Shown one piece after another: positions 1-8,160 of a stretch of 64,000 nucleotides of DNA (positions are counted from its first letter, which is position 1; every line of letters begins with the position of its first letter). The notes under the pieces were generated by a model. It was not told the origin of the DNA. It did not search any database and saw only the letters and a program-made list of their open reading frames with translations. The position numbers and the translations under genes were made by a program. Origin of the DNA: Sphingomonas gilva (lineage in GTDB: Bacteria > Pseudomonadota > Alphaproteobacteria > Sphingomonadales > Sphingomonadaceae); NCBI RefSeq assembly GCF_003515075.1, contig NZ_QWLV01000002.1, positions 186,001 through 250,000 of the forward strand, read 5' to 3'.

Positions 1-1129
1 TGAGCTGGACGACGGGGTTGTACATCGCCGCCAGCTGATCCTCGACATGGTTGCGCTGGAACAGCGGCACCGCGTCCGAATAATGCTTCACCCGCTTGGC
101 GTGGCTGGGCATCAGCAGCTTCATGAAATCCTTGGCGGCGCGATAGCCCTCCTCGCCCTCGACGATCACCTCGTCGATGTCGCGATTGTAGATGTCGCGG
201 ATCGCGCGCTTGATGAGATCGCTGTCGCCGTAGATCAGCGCCGGCGCCGACGAGGCGAGCGTGGTCTCGCGGATGCCGTCCCACAGCCGCGCGAGATAGT
301 CGAAGTCGCGCTTGATCTCGGTCTTGGTGCGCGAGAGCCCGGCGGTGCGGACGATGCAGCCCATCGAGGGCGGCAGCTTCAGCTCCGCCATGATCGACTT
401 CAGCCGCTTGCGGTCGCCCGCGTTCGAGATCTTGCGGCTGATGCCTCCGCCATGCGTGGTGTTGGGCATCAGCACGCAATAGCGCCCGGCGAGCGACAGA
501 TAGGTGGTCAGCGCCGCGCCCTTGTTGCCGCGCTCCTCCTTGACGACCTGGACCAGCAGCACCTGACGGCGGCGGATCACGTCCTGAATCTTGTAGCGGC
601 GGCGCAGGTTCATGCGGCGCTGGCGCAGCGCCTCGACCGCGTCGGCGTCGCTGCCGCCCGGCTTCTCGGCGGCGGGGGCGGCCTCCTCGCCGTCCTGCTC
701 GTCCTCATGGTCATGATCCTCGTCATGCTCATGATCGTCGTGCGCGGCCTCCTCGTCGCGCGGCTCGTCGTCGTCCCCGGCCTCGGCGCGGGCGTCCTCC
801 TCGGCATCCTCGGCGGCGCGCAGCGCGGCCTCCTCGGCGGCGTGCTCGGCCTCTTCGCGGAGCAGCGCCTCGCGGTCCTCCTTCGGGATCTGGTAGTAAT
901 CGGGATGGATTTCGCTGAACGCCAGGAACCCGTGGCGGTTGCCGCCATAATCGACGAACGCCGCCTGCAGCGACGGTTCGACCCTGGTCACCTTGGCGAG
1001 ATAGATGTTGCCCTTGAGCTGCTTGCGCTCGGCGCTTTCGAAATCAAACTCCTCGATCCGGTTTCCCTTGACGACGGCCACGCGGGTTTCCTCCCGGTGG
1101 CGCGCGTCGATCAGCATGCGCATTGTCAT
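1..1129 (-). CDS. rne: Ribonuclease E (5' part of gene; C-terminus lies left of the window)
   Basis: RNase E/G is the membrane-associated endoribonuclease that organises the RNA degradosome and matures rRNA and tRNA. The protein begins MTMRMLIDARHREETRVAVV, the hallmark alphaproteobacterial RNase E start, and continues with the split S1 domain (KGNIYLAKVTRVEPSLQAAF). The S1 domain is interrupted by a long acidic, histidine-rich insert encoded at about 680-850, after which the fold resumes with RRYKIQDVIRRRQVLLVQVV and the RNase-H-like part (KEERGNKGAALTTYLSLAGR). The ATG at 1129 is preceded by GGAG about eight bases upstream. About 376 codons are present, and the DNase-I-like catalytic domain, Zn-link and scaffold tail are largely missing. 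The gene is divergent from the amidase at 1563, with a 433-bp gap. RNase G is less likely because of the length and the insert. Confidence 0.95.
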   Translation of the reverse strand, partial: MTMRMLIDARHREETRVAVVKGNRIEEFDFESAERKQLKGNIYLAKVTRVEPSLQAAFVDYGGNRHGFLAFSEIHPDYYQIPKEDREALLREEAEHAAEEAALRAAEDAEEDARAEAGDDDEPRDEEAAHDDHEHDEDHDHEDEQDGEEAAPAAEKPGGSDADAVEALRQRRMNLRRRYKIQDVIRRRQVLLVQVVKEERGNKGAALTTYLSLAGRYCVLMPNTTHGGGISRKISNAGDRKRLKSIMAELKLPPSMGCIVRTAGLSRTKTEIKRDFDYLARLWDGIRETTLASSAPALIYGDSDLIKRAIRDIYNRDIDEVIVEGEEGYRAAKDFMKLLMPSHAKRVKHYSDAVPLFQRNHVEDQLAAMYNPVVQL

Positions 1130-1562
1130 TGAAAAATCTCCAGGCGCGCAGGGTCCGTCCCCGGTTCGCGCCGTCAATGTGGATGGCCGCGGAGGCGCGT
1201 TCGCGCCGCCCCCGGCCCCGTGGATGATGGATAATCGCTGCTGCTGCGCGCGCAGCCCCGGCCGTCGGCCGGGCGCCGCCCCGTCCCACGCCGTCGCCGC
1301 GCGGGGCGGGCGATTGCGGGAGGGCAGTGATATGCGACATGCAGCGTCAACCTGTTCGAGTCTGGCCGCGTTTGGCGTCGCGGCCGATCGTTTGCCGGAC
1401 ACGAAAATGCGGCGAAGCATAGTCCCGGCCACAGGTGCCTAGCACCGGGCCGCGGCGGCGGCAACAAATCTGACGCACGGGATTCGCGGGCATCGCCCGC
1501 GGGCGCTTCGGGCCAATTTGCGCTGGACCCGCCGCGCATGGCCGATACATCAGGTGCGCGTG
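1130..1562. promoter_or_regulatory. Divergent intergenic region with the long rne leader
   Basis: This 433-bp gap separates rne (minus) from the amidase (plus). It contains no convincing gene; short reading frames on both strands look like GC-rich noise. On the rne side there are strong potential RNA hairpins, the clearest being CCCGGCCG / CGGCCGGG at 1257-1273 with a single central base, with a GCTG/CAGC stem just beside it. The segment around 1340-1440 is less GC-rich and is the likeliest place for the start-proximal promoters. A long structured rne 5' leader is known to mediate autoregulation in enterobacteria. That it does so here is inference. Confidence 0.4.
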
Positions 1563-2756
1563 ATGGGGACGATCGCCTGGATAATGGCCTGGCTGTTCGG
1601 CGCGCCGGCGGCGGCGCCGGCGGTCGAGCAGGTCCGCGTGGCCGACAATCGCGTGATCATCCGCTTCGACGGCGTGGTCGACGGCGCGAAGAGCTTCCTT
1701 GTCGCCGATCCCGATCGCATCGCCATCGACATCGCGGGCGCGACCGCGGGAGAGTCGGCGCGGGCCGCGGGGCTCGTCGCCGCCGTTCGCCAGGCCGATC
1801 GCCCGGGCGAAGGCGCGCGCATCCTGCTCGACCTCACGCGGCCGGCGATCGTCGGCGGCGGCCGCTTCACCGACGACGGCCGCGGGCTGATCCTCGATCT
1901 GCGGCCGGTCGACGCCGCCGCCTTCGCCAGCGCCGCGCGGGCGGCCGCCGCCAGTTTCTCCAGCCCGGCGGGCGCGCGCGCCAATGCCGACCGCTACAGC
2001 GTGTCGCTGCCGGTTCCGCCCAAGCAGCCGAGCGTGCTGCCCGAGATCACCGGCGGCGACGAGACCCGCCCGCTGGTGGTGATCGACGCCGGCCATGGCG
2101 GGCACGATCCCGGCGCGATCAGCCCGCACGACGGCACCTACGAAAAGGACGTGACGCTCGCCATCGCCCGCGCCACGCGCGACGCGCTGGTGGCGACGGG
2201 CCGCGTGCGCGTCGCGCTCACCCGCGATTCGGACCGGTTCCTCGTCCTCGCCGAGCGCTATCGCCTCGCCCGGCGCATGGGGGCCGACCTGTTCGTTTCG
2301 ATCCATGCCGATTCGGCGGAGAACCGGAACGCGCACGGCGCCACCGCCTATACGCTGAGCGAGATCGCCTCGGACAAGGAGGCCGCCCGCCTCGCCGCGC
2401 GGGAGAACCGCGCGGACATCCTCGCCGGGGTCAATCTGGGCGCGGAGACCAATGCGGTCTCCTCGATCCTGATCGACCTCACCCAGCGCGAGACGATGAA
2501 CGCCTCCGCCAGCTTCGCCCGCCTGCTGGGCCGCGAGGCGGAACCGCTGATCCCGACCAGGGACGTGTTCCACCGCATGGCGTCGCTGATCGTGCTCAAG
2601 GCGCCGGACATGCCCTCCATCCTGTTCGAAACGGGCTATCTTTCGAACGAGGACGATGTCCGCCGGCTGACCTCACGCGACGGCCGCCGCGCGGTGGCCG
2701 AGAGCCTGTCCAACGCGATCGAGATCCATTTCGCGCGCCGTCTGGCGGCGCGATGA
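1563..2756 (+). CDS. amiC: N-acetylmuramoyl-L-alanine amidase (AMIN + Amidase_3)
   Basis: Periplasmic zinc amidase that cleaves the stem peptide from MurNAc during daughter-cell separation. The chosen ATG gives a signal peptide (MGTIAWIMAWLFGAPAAAPA) followed by a beta-rich AMIN domain (about residues 20-120), a linker, and an Amidase_3 domain from about residue 170. Zinc and catalytic residues are visible: H in VIDAGHGGHDPG, E in TYEKDV, H in SIHAD and E in FETGYLSN. An in-frame ATG at 1518 would add 15 polar residues before the signal peptide, so 1563 is preferred. It is divergent from rne, and PBP1A follows after the toxin-antitoxin insertion, making this a small peptidoglycan neighbourhood. 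AmiC rather than AmiA or AmiB is a guess from the AMIN domain. Confidence 0.92.
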   Translation: MGTIAWIMAWLFGAPAAAPAVEQVRVADNRVIIRFDGVVDGAKSFLVADPDRIAIDIAGATAGESARAAGLVAAVRQADRPGEGARILLDLTRPAIVGGGRFTDDGRGLILDLRPVDAAAFASAARAAAASFSSPAGARANADRYSVSLPVPPKQPSVLPEITGGDETRPLVVIDAGHGGHDPGAISPHDGTYEKDVTLAIARATRDALVATGRVRVALTRDSDRFLVLAERYRLARRMGADLFVSIHADSAENRNAHGATAYTLSEIASDKEAARLAARENRADILAGVNLGAETNAVSSILIDLTQRETMNASASFARLLGREAEPLIPTRDVFHRMASLIVLKAPDMPSILFETGYLSNEDDVRRLTSRDGRRAVAESLSNAIEIHFARRLAAR

Positions 2757-2797
2757 CAGCTTGCGCCCATTTTGGGAGCATACTATGACCTGACCCG
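2757..2797 (+). promoter_or_regulatory. Possible higBA promoter/operator
   Basis: The 41 bases between the amidase stop and higB are clearly less GC-rich than their surroundings and include TTTTGGGAGCATACTATG, where CATACTATG resembles a -10 element. HigA-type antitoxins normally repress their own promoter at such a site. No clear -35 element could be assigned, so this is a weak call based on composition, the -10-like string and position. Confidence 0.35.
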
Positions 2798-3121
2798 ATG
2801 CGGATCATCGCCCGGCGAACATTGCGGGAATTCGTCGCCGAACGCGCCGGGCACAAGGATCAGCCCGCGCTCAAGGCGGCGCTTGATGCGTGGTTTGCCG
2901 AGGTGAGCAGGGCGAGATGGTCGAGCACCGCCGATGTAAAGCGGCTCTATGCCACCGCGAGCATCGTCAGCGCCGATCGGATCGTGTTCAACATCAAGGG
3001 CAATGATTATCGGTTGGTCGCCGCCGTGGATTTCGAGAAGTCGATTGTTTGGATAAAGTGGATCGGCACCCATCGGGACTATGACCGGATCGATGTAAAG
3101 GACGTGAAGCATGGCGACTGA
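2798..3121 (+). CDS. higB: Type II toxin, HigB family mRNA interferase
   Basis: Small basic protein (107 aa) of the HigB_toxin type, a RelE-fold ribosome-dependent mRNA endonuclease. Characteristic features are the N-terminal IIARRTLREFVAER helix, the central NDYRLVAAVDFEK strand pair and the C-terminal WIGTHRDYDRIDV, typical of this family's active-site strand. It overlaps the antitoxin gene by 11 bp, the usual coupling for a toxin-first hig locus. The module sits between two cell-wall genes (amidase and PBP1A). Its DNA is visibly less GC-rich than the flanking genes, suggesting horizontal acquisition. Function is inferred from family and the partner gene. Confidence 0.88.
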   Translation: MRIIARRTLREFVAERAGHKDQPALKAALDAWFAEVSRARWSSTADVKRLYATASIVSADRIVFNIKGNDYRLVAAVDFEKSIVWIKWIGTHRDYDRIDVKDVKHGD

Positions 3122-3488
3122 GGTCAAGCCGATCCGTTCGGAAGCGGATTATGAAGCTGCGTTGGAAGATATTGCGGCGCTGTGGGGCGCGAAAAGCGGC
3201 ACTCCTGCGGGCGATCGGCTCGACGTGCTCGCCACGCTGATAGATGCCTATGAAGCGCAACACCATCCCATCGATCCGCCCGATCCTGTTGAAGCGATCA
3301 AGTTCCGCATGGATCAGCAGGGGATGACGCGAAAGGACCTCGAAGACATCATCGGCACACGCACCCGCATTGCCGAGGTGCTCAACCGCAAGCGGAGCCT
3401 GTCGATCGGGATGATCCGACGCCTGCACGATCGCCTGGGCATTTCAGCCGAGGTGCTGATCCGCCCGTCGCGCAAGGAAGCCGCGTAA
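3111..3488 (+). CDS. higA: Antitoxin HigA (XRE-type helix-turn-helix)
   Basis: Antitoxin and autorepressor partner of the upstream HigB. The 125-residue protein has an N-terminal toxin-binding region (about 1-60; SEADYEAALEDIAALWG is typical of HigA) and a C-terminal HTH (about 65-115) in which MTRKDLEDIIGTRTRIAEVL fits a Cro/XRE helix-turn-helix. Its ATG lies within the last codons of higB, so the genes are translationally coupled. The protein is expected to neutralise HigB and to bind the short promoter region before higB. Both genes appear full length, so the module is probably functional. Confidence 0.88.
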   Translation: MATEVKPIRSEADYEAALEDIAALWGAKSGTPAGDRLDVLATLIDAYEAQHHPIDPPDPVEAIKFRMDQQGMTRKDLEDIIGTRTRIAEVLNRKRSLSIGMIRRLHDRLGISAEVLIRPSRKEAA

Positions 3489-3580
3489 CGCCCGCTCCCC
3501 CTATGCTTTCGGCCGTGCGCTGGAACCCGCTCCGCCCAGACCGTTGCGGCAGGTGAACATAGTCCCTACAGCCTGCCGCT

Positions 3581-6091
3581 ATGGCGGGTTCGGATGAATC
3601 GAGTTTGCGTTTGCGCCTCACGCGCGATGTCGAAGGTGTGCGCGGCTTCGCGCGGCGGGCGTGGCGGCGCTGGTGGGTGCGGTGGATCGTCTATCTCGGC
3701 GCGGCCGGGCTGATCGCGGCGCTTGGCCTCTACATCGCCATCGCGCGCGACCTGCCCTCCATCGAGAAGCTCAAGACCTATCAGCCGCCGCTGCCGACGC
3801 ATGTCCGGGGCATCGACGGCGAGCCGATCCAGTCCTATGCCCGCGAACGCCGGGTCGAGCTGACCTATGCCGAATTCCCGCCGCTCCTGGTGCGCGCCTA
3901 TCTGGCGGCGGAGGACCGCACCTTCTTCGAGCATGGCGGCCTGGATTACCCCGGTCTGGTCCGCGCCGCGTTCGAAGGGATCATGAGCGGTTCGACGCCG
4001 CGCGGCACCTCCACCATCACCCAGCAGGTCGCCAAGAACCTGCTCTTGACCAACGAGGTGAGCTATATCCGCAAGGCGCGCGAGGCGCTGCTGGCCTATC
4101 GGATCGAGGACGCGCTTCCGAAGGAGCACATCCTGGAGCTCTATCTCAACCAGATATTCCTCGGCCGCAACGCTTACGGCGTGCAGGCGGCGGCGCGCGC
4201 CTATTTCGGCAAGGACCTGAAGGAGCTGAGCCTCGCCCAGTTCGCCTATCTCGCGATCCTGCCCAAGGGGCCCGCCAACTATACGCCCGAGCGCGACATG
4301 GAGCGCGCGCTGGAGCGGCGGAACTGGGCGCTGGGCGAGATGCTGCGCAACGAGTTCATCACCCCCGAGCAGCACGCCGCGGCGATCGCCGAGCCGCTCG
4401 GCACCGTCCCCAACTTCGCCCGCGCCGACACCAATGTCGGCGGCTATTTCGTCGAGGCGGTCCGCCGCCAGCTGATCGAGAAGTTTGGCGAAAGCGCCGA
4501 GGACGGACCCTATTCGGTCTATGCCGGCGGGCTGTGGGTGCGCACATCGTTCGACCAGCGGCTGCAGGGCTTCGCCGAGGAGGCGCTGCGCGACGCGCTG
4601 GTGCGCTACGAGCGCGGGCGCGGCTGGTCCGGCCCGGTGCGCGAGATCGAGGATCTGGGCGAGAACTGGCAGCGCCAGCTCGCCGGGCTCAATCTCGGCG
4701 CGGGCTATCCCGAATGGCGCATCGCGGTGGTCGTCGCCAAGGACGCCGCCGACGCGACGATCGGCTTCACCGACGGCAAGACCGCGAGCCTGCCGCGCTC
4801 CGCCGCGCAGATGCCGCGCCGCGGCACCTCCACCCCGGCCTTTTCCGCGCTCAAGGCCGGCGACGTGATCGCGGTCGAGCAGGCGGGCGGCGCCTGGGCG
4901 CTGCGCTCGATCCCCGTCGTCTCGGGCGGCATGGTGGTGCAGGACCCGCATACCGGACGCGTGCTCGCCATGCAGGGCGGGTTCGACAGCCGCCTCGCCA
5001 GCTTCAACCGCGCGACGCAGGCGATGCGGCAGCCGGGATCGACGATCAAGCCGTTCGTCTATTCCGCCGCGCTCGAACAGGGGATGACCCCGGCGACCCA
5101 GATCATCGACGGGCCGTTCTGCGTCTATCAGGGCGCGGCGCTGGGCCAGAAATGCTTCCGCAACTTCGCCAACCAGCGCGGCGCGGGCGCGCAGACGATG
5201 CGCTGGGGCATCGAGCAGTCGCGCAACCTGATGACCGTGCGCGCCGCCAGCCAGACCGGCATGGACAATGTCGTCAAGATGATCGAACGCGTCGGAATCG
5301 GCAAATATTCGCCCTTCCTGTCGATGGCGCTGGGCGCGGGCGACACCACGGTCATGAACATGACCAACGCCTTCTCGATCCTCGTCGCCAACGGCCGCGC
5401 GCTCAACCCCAGCCTCATCGACGTCGCGCAGGACCGCGACGGCAAGGTGATCTTCCCCGAAAACTGGCGCGCCTGCCAGAATTGCAACCAGCGCGAATGG
5501 GACGGCAAGGCGATGCCGCGCCCGCGCGTCCGCATGCGCCAGGCGATGGATCCGCTGACCGCCTATCAGATGGTCCATATCCTCGAAGGCGTGGTCCAGC
5601 GCGGCACGGCGACCATCCTGCGCGACCTGGGCCGTCCGCTGATGGGCAAGACCGGCACCTCCTCCGGGCCGACCAACGTGTGGTTCATCGGCGGATCGGC
5701 CGATCTGGTCGCCGGCGTCTATATGGGCTTCGACCAGCCGCGCAGCATGGGCGGCTACGCGCAAGGCGGCACCATCGCCGCGCCGATCTTCAAGCAGTTC
5801 GCCGTGAAGGCGTTCGAGGGGATGGACGTCGTCCCCTTCCGCGCGCCCGAGGGCATCCGCATGGTGCGGATCGACCGCCGGTCCGGCCGGCGCGTGTTCG
5901 GCGCATGGCCGTCGGGCGATGATCCGCGCGCGGCGGTGATCTGGGAGGCGTTCAAGCCCGAAAGCGAGCCCCGCCGCACCATCCGCCGCGAGGAGATCGT
6001 CGAGCGCGCCAAGGACAAGGACCGCGAGGACCTGCGCATCGAACGCGCCCGCGACAGCGACTTCTTGCAAAGAGAGGGCGGCATCTACTAG
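3581..6091 (+). CDS. mrcA: Penicillin-binding protein 1A, bifunctional transglycosylase/transpeptidase
   Basis: Class A PBP that polymerises glycan strands and cross-links peptides at the inner membrane's periplasmic face. After a short cytoplasmic tail there is one TM anchor (about residues 31-53). A GT51 domain follows with AAEDRTFFEHGG, RGTSTITQQVAKN, LELYLNQIFLG and AARAYFGKD, covering the five family motifs. The transpeptidase domain has SxxK in RQPGSTIKPF (about residue 486), SRN in IEQSRNLM and KTGTSSG (about residue 688). An OB-like insert precedes the transpeptidase domain. At 836 aa it has the usual length. Amidase, PBP1A and prfB probably form the ancestral gene order, into which higBA has been inserted. 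Confidence 0.96.
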   Translation: MAGSDESSLRLRLTRDVEGVRGFARRAWRRWWVRWIVYLGAAGLIAALGLYIAIARDLPSIEKLKTYQPPLPTHVRGIDGEPIQSYARERRVELTYAEFPPLLVRAYLAAEDRTFFEHGGLDYPGLVRAAFEGIMSGSTPRGTSTITQQVAKNLLLTNEVSYIRKAREALLAYRIEDALPKEHILELYLNQIFLGRNAYGVQAAARAYFGKDLKELSLAQFAYLAILPKGPANYTPERDMERALERRNWALGEMLRNEFITPEQHAAAIAEPLGTVPNFARADTNVGGYFVEAVRRQLIEKFGESAEDGPYSVYAGGLWVRTSFDQRLQGFAEEALRDALVRYERGRGWSGPVREIEDLGENWQRQLAGLNLGAGYPEWRIAVVVAKDAADATIGFTDGKTASLPRSAAQMPRRGTSTPAFSALKAGDVIAVEQAGGAWALRSIPVVSGGMVVQDPHTGRVLAMQGGFDSRLASFNRATQAMRQPGSTIKPFVYSAALEQGMTPATQIIDGPFCVYQGAALGQKCFRNFANQRGAGAQTMRWGIEQSRNLMTVRAASQTGMDNVVKMIERVGIGKYSPFLSMALGAGDTTVMNMTNAFSILVANGRALNPSLIDVAQDRDGKVIFPENWRACQNCNQREWDGKAMPRPRVRMRQAMDPLTAYQMVHILEGVVQRGTATILRDLGRPLMGKTGTSSGPTNVWFIGGSADLVAGVYMGFDQPRSMGGYAQGGTIAAPIFKQFAVKAFEGMDVVPFRAPEGIRMVRIDRRSGRRVFGAWPSGDDPRAAVIWEAFKPESEPRRTIRREEIVERAKDKDREDLRIERARDSDFLQREGGIY

Positions 6092-6172
6092 GCGTCGCCC
6101 CGGCGGAGGCCGGGGCCGGTGGCGATGGCGTCCTCAATCATTTAGCGGCCCCGGCCTTCGCCGGGGCGACGG
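6092..6172. repeat. Palindromic intergenic element, GCCCCGGC-arm variant
   Basis: The space between PBP1A and prfB is almost entirely an inverted repeat. The left arm is CGTCGCCCCGGCGGAGGCCG and the right arm ends CTTCGCCGGGGCGACGG, each arm itself palindromic. It resembles the CGTCGCCCCTGC family found elsewhere in the window but has CGGC in place of CTGC. It starts right after the PBP1A stop codon and could act as a transcription barrier or mRNA-stabilising structure. Confidence 0.75.
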
Positions 6173-6181
6173 AGCAGTCCA

Positions 6182-7309
6182 ATGCGCGCCGAAGCGCAAG
6201 CCCATGTCGACAGCATCAACGAGGCGCTGGCGCTGCTGCGCCGCTTCCTCGACTGGGATCGCGCGCTCCGCCGGCTCGACGAGCTCAACGCGCGCGTCGA
6301 GGATCAGGCGCTGTGGAACGACCCCAAGGCCGCGCAGGAGGTGATGCGCGAACGCCGCCGGCTGGACGAGGCGATCACCGCCACGCGCGCGATCCAGAGC
6401 GAGCTGGACGACACCGTCGAGCTGCTCGAGATGGCCGAGGCCGAGGGCGACACCGCGATGGAGGCCGACGCGGTCGAGAGCCTCGCGGCGCTTTCCAGGC
6501 GGGCCGAGCATGACAAGGTGCAGGCGCTGCTCGCCGGCGAGGCCGACGCCAACGACACCTATGTCGAGGTCAACGCCGGCGCGGGCGGCACCGAGAGCCA
6601 GGACTGGGCGGGGATGCTCCAGCGCATGTACACCCGCTGGGCCGAGCGCCGCGGCATGAAGGTGGAGCTGGTCGATCAGCATTCGGGCGAGCAGGCGGGC
6701 ATCAAGTCCGCGACTTTGCTGCTGAAGGGCGAGAACGCCTATGGCTTCGCCAAGACCGAAAGCGGCGTGCACCGGCTGGTGCGGATCAGCCCGTACGACA
6801 GCGCCGCGCGGCGCCACACCAGCTTCGCCAGCGTCTGGGTCTATCCCGTGGTCGACGACAATATCGACATCGACATCAACGAAAGCGAGCTGCGCATCGA
6901 CACCTACCGCGCGTCGGGAGCGGGCGGGCAGCATATCAACACCACCGATTCGGCGGTGCGCATCACGCACCTTCCCACCGGCATCGTCGTCCAGTGCCAG
7001 AACCAGCGATCGCAGCACAAGAACAAGGCGGAGGCCTATAACCAGCTGCGCGCGCGCCTTTACGAAGCCGAGTTGCAGAAGCGCGAGGCCGAGGCGAACG
7101 CGACCAACGCGACCAAGACCGATATCGGCTGGGGCCACCAGATCCGGTCCTATGTCCTGCAGCCGTACCAGATGGTGAAGGACCTGCGCACCGGCGTCAC
7201 CTCCACCTCCCCCGGCGACGTGCTCGACGGAGACCTCGACGAGTTCATGGCCGCCGCGCTATCCCAGCGCGTGACCGGAGAAACGGTCGAGGTGGAGGAC
7301 GTGGATTGA
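6182..7309 (+). CDS. prfB: Peptide chain release factor 2, no programmed frameshift
   Basis: RF2 terminates translation at UGA and UAA. The 375-aa protein shows the domain order of the family: N-terminal helical domain (LDWDRALRRLDELNARVEDQ), PCRF region, and the C-terminal domain with the peptidyl-hydrolase motif in SGAGGQHINTTDSAVRITHL (GGQ near residue 249). The stop-codon recognition tripeptide is SPY in place of the textbook SPF. At the position where many bacteria have an in-frame UGA and +1 frameshift, the codons here read straight through as RRFLDWD. The start at 6182 is close behind the palindromic element. Downstream lies a separate repeat before the methyltransferase. Confidence 0.96.
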   Translation: MRAEAQAHVDSINEALALLRRFLDWDRALRRLDELNARVEDQALWNDPKAAQEVMRERRRLDEAITATRAIQSELDDTVELLEMAEAEGDTAMEADAVESLAALSRRAEHDKVQALLAGEADANDTYVEVNAGAGGTESQDWAGMLQRMYTRWAERRGMKVELVDQHSGEQAGIKSATLLLKGENAYGFAKTESGVHRLVRISPYDSAARRHTSFASVWVYPVVDDNIDIDINESELRIDTYRASGAGGQHINTTDSAVRITHLPTGIVVQCQNQRSQHKNKAEAYNQLRARLYEAELQKREAEANATNATKTDIGWGHQIRSYVLQPYQMVKDLRTGVTSTSPGDVLDGDLDEFMAAALSQRVTGETVEVEDVD

Positions 7310-7322
7310 TTTTTGCCCGGCT

Positions 7323-7438
7323 CCGTTCGTGTCGAGTAGAGCCCGAGCTTGTCGAGGGCTCGTATCAAGATGCCTGCGCTGGGCGCGGTCCCTCGATACG
7401 CCGTCTCGACAAGCTCGACGGCTACTCGGGACGAACGG
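7323..7438. repeat. Imperfect inverted repeat of about 116 bp (CCGTTCG...GATAC family)
   Basis: Two arms of about 44 bp face each other. The left begins CCGTTCGTGTCGAGTAG and contains CGAGCTTGTCGAG; the right, read on the minus strand, begins CCGTTCGTCCCGAGTAG and also contains CGAGCTTGTCGAG, both ending in GTATC next to the centre. The element fills the gap between prfB and the methyltransferase gene. The arrangement matches REP-doublet or MITE-like intergenic elements. No coding function is seen. Confidence 0.8.
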
Positions 7439-7440
7439 GA

Positions 7441-8160
7441 TTGGGCATCGGAGCAACAATCCTCCTTTTTCTCGCCGCCGCCTGCGACAGCGGCGCGAAC
7501 CCGCTCGTCAACACGCAGGCGGACCGCGAGCCCGGCCCCTTCCCCGCCGCCGACCGCCCGGTCGCCGAGATCATCTCCAGCCGCTGGTCGACCGAGGAAG
7601 CGCGCGACCGGCTGAACGAGGCGGAAGAGGTAATGGACCGCGCCGGCATCAAGCCCGGCATGACCGTCGCCGATATCGGCGCGGGCGAAGGCTATTACAC
7701 CGTGCGCCTGGCCGAGCGCGTCGGGCCGCAGGGCCGCGTGCTGGCCGAGGACATCGTGCCCGGGGTGCGCGACATGCTGGCGACCCGCGTCGATCGCGAG
7801 CGGCTCAACAATGTCAGCGTGCGCCTCGGCGAGCCCGAGGACCCGATGCTGCCCGAAAACAGCTTCGACCGCATCTTCATGGTCCATATGTATCATGAGA
7901 TCGAGCAGCCATACGAATTCCTCTGGAACATGCGGCCCTCGCTCAAGCCCGACGGGCTGGTGATCGTCGTCGACGCCAATCGCGAGACGCAGAACCACGG
8001 CACCCCGCCCGCGCTGCTCGATTGCGAGATGCGCGCGGTGGGCTATGTCCGCGCCGAGTTCCAGCCGATGCCCTCGGCCGGCGGCTATTTCGCCGCCTAC
8101 CGCGCCGAAGGCCCGCGCCCCGCGCCCGAGGACATCAAGCCCTGCAGGCTGCAGCGGTGA
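7441..8160 (+). CDS. Class I SAM-dependent methyltransferase, putative lipoprotein
   Basis: A TTG start at 7441 gives a 239-aa protein with a hydrophobic N-terminus ending in a lipobox-like LFLAAAC, then a methyltransferase domain with SAM motif [13 protein letters not shown] (about residue 75) and an acidic motif II (VLAEDIVPG). Longer in-frame starts, the first at 7306, would translate the upstream inverted repeat and are rejected. The family is annotated as class I methyltransferases, many exported in sphingomonads; the substrate is unknown. The stop codon overlaps the GTG start of thyA by four bases, implying translational coupling. Export is inferred only from the lipobox. Confidence 0.75.
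   Translation: MGIGATILLFLAAACDSGANPLVNTQADREPGPFPAADRPVAEIISSRWSTEEARDRLNEAEEVMDRAGIKPGMTVADIGAGEGYYTVRLAERVGPQGRVLAEDIVPGVRDMLATRVDRERLNNVSVRLGEPEDPMLPENSFDRIFMVHMYHEIEQPYEFLWNMRPSLKPDGLVIVVDANRETQNHGTPPALLDCEMRAVGYVRAEFQPMPSAGGYFAAYRAEGPRPAPEDIKPCRLQR

Noticed and set aside
3566..6070. Long minus-strand open frame of about 834 codons
   Set aside because: Antisense of PBP1A; Arg/His/Ala/Leu-rich without family motifs, as expected from high-GC codon usage.
6241..6270. Programmed +1 frameshift in prfB
   Set aside because: The codons at the usual site are all sense codons and in frame; no internal UGA is present.
7306..7440. Extra N-terminus for the methyltransferase
   Set aside because: These codons are an inverted-repeat element; the TTG at 7441 begins a proper signal sequence.
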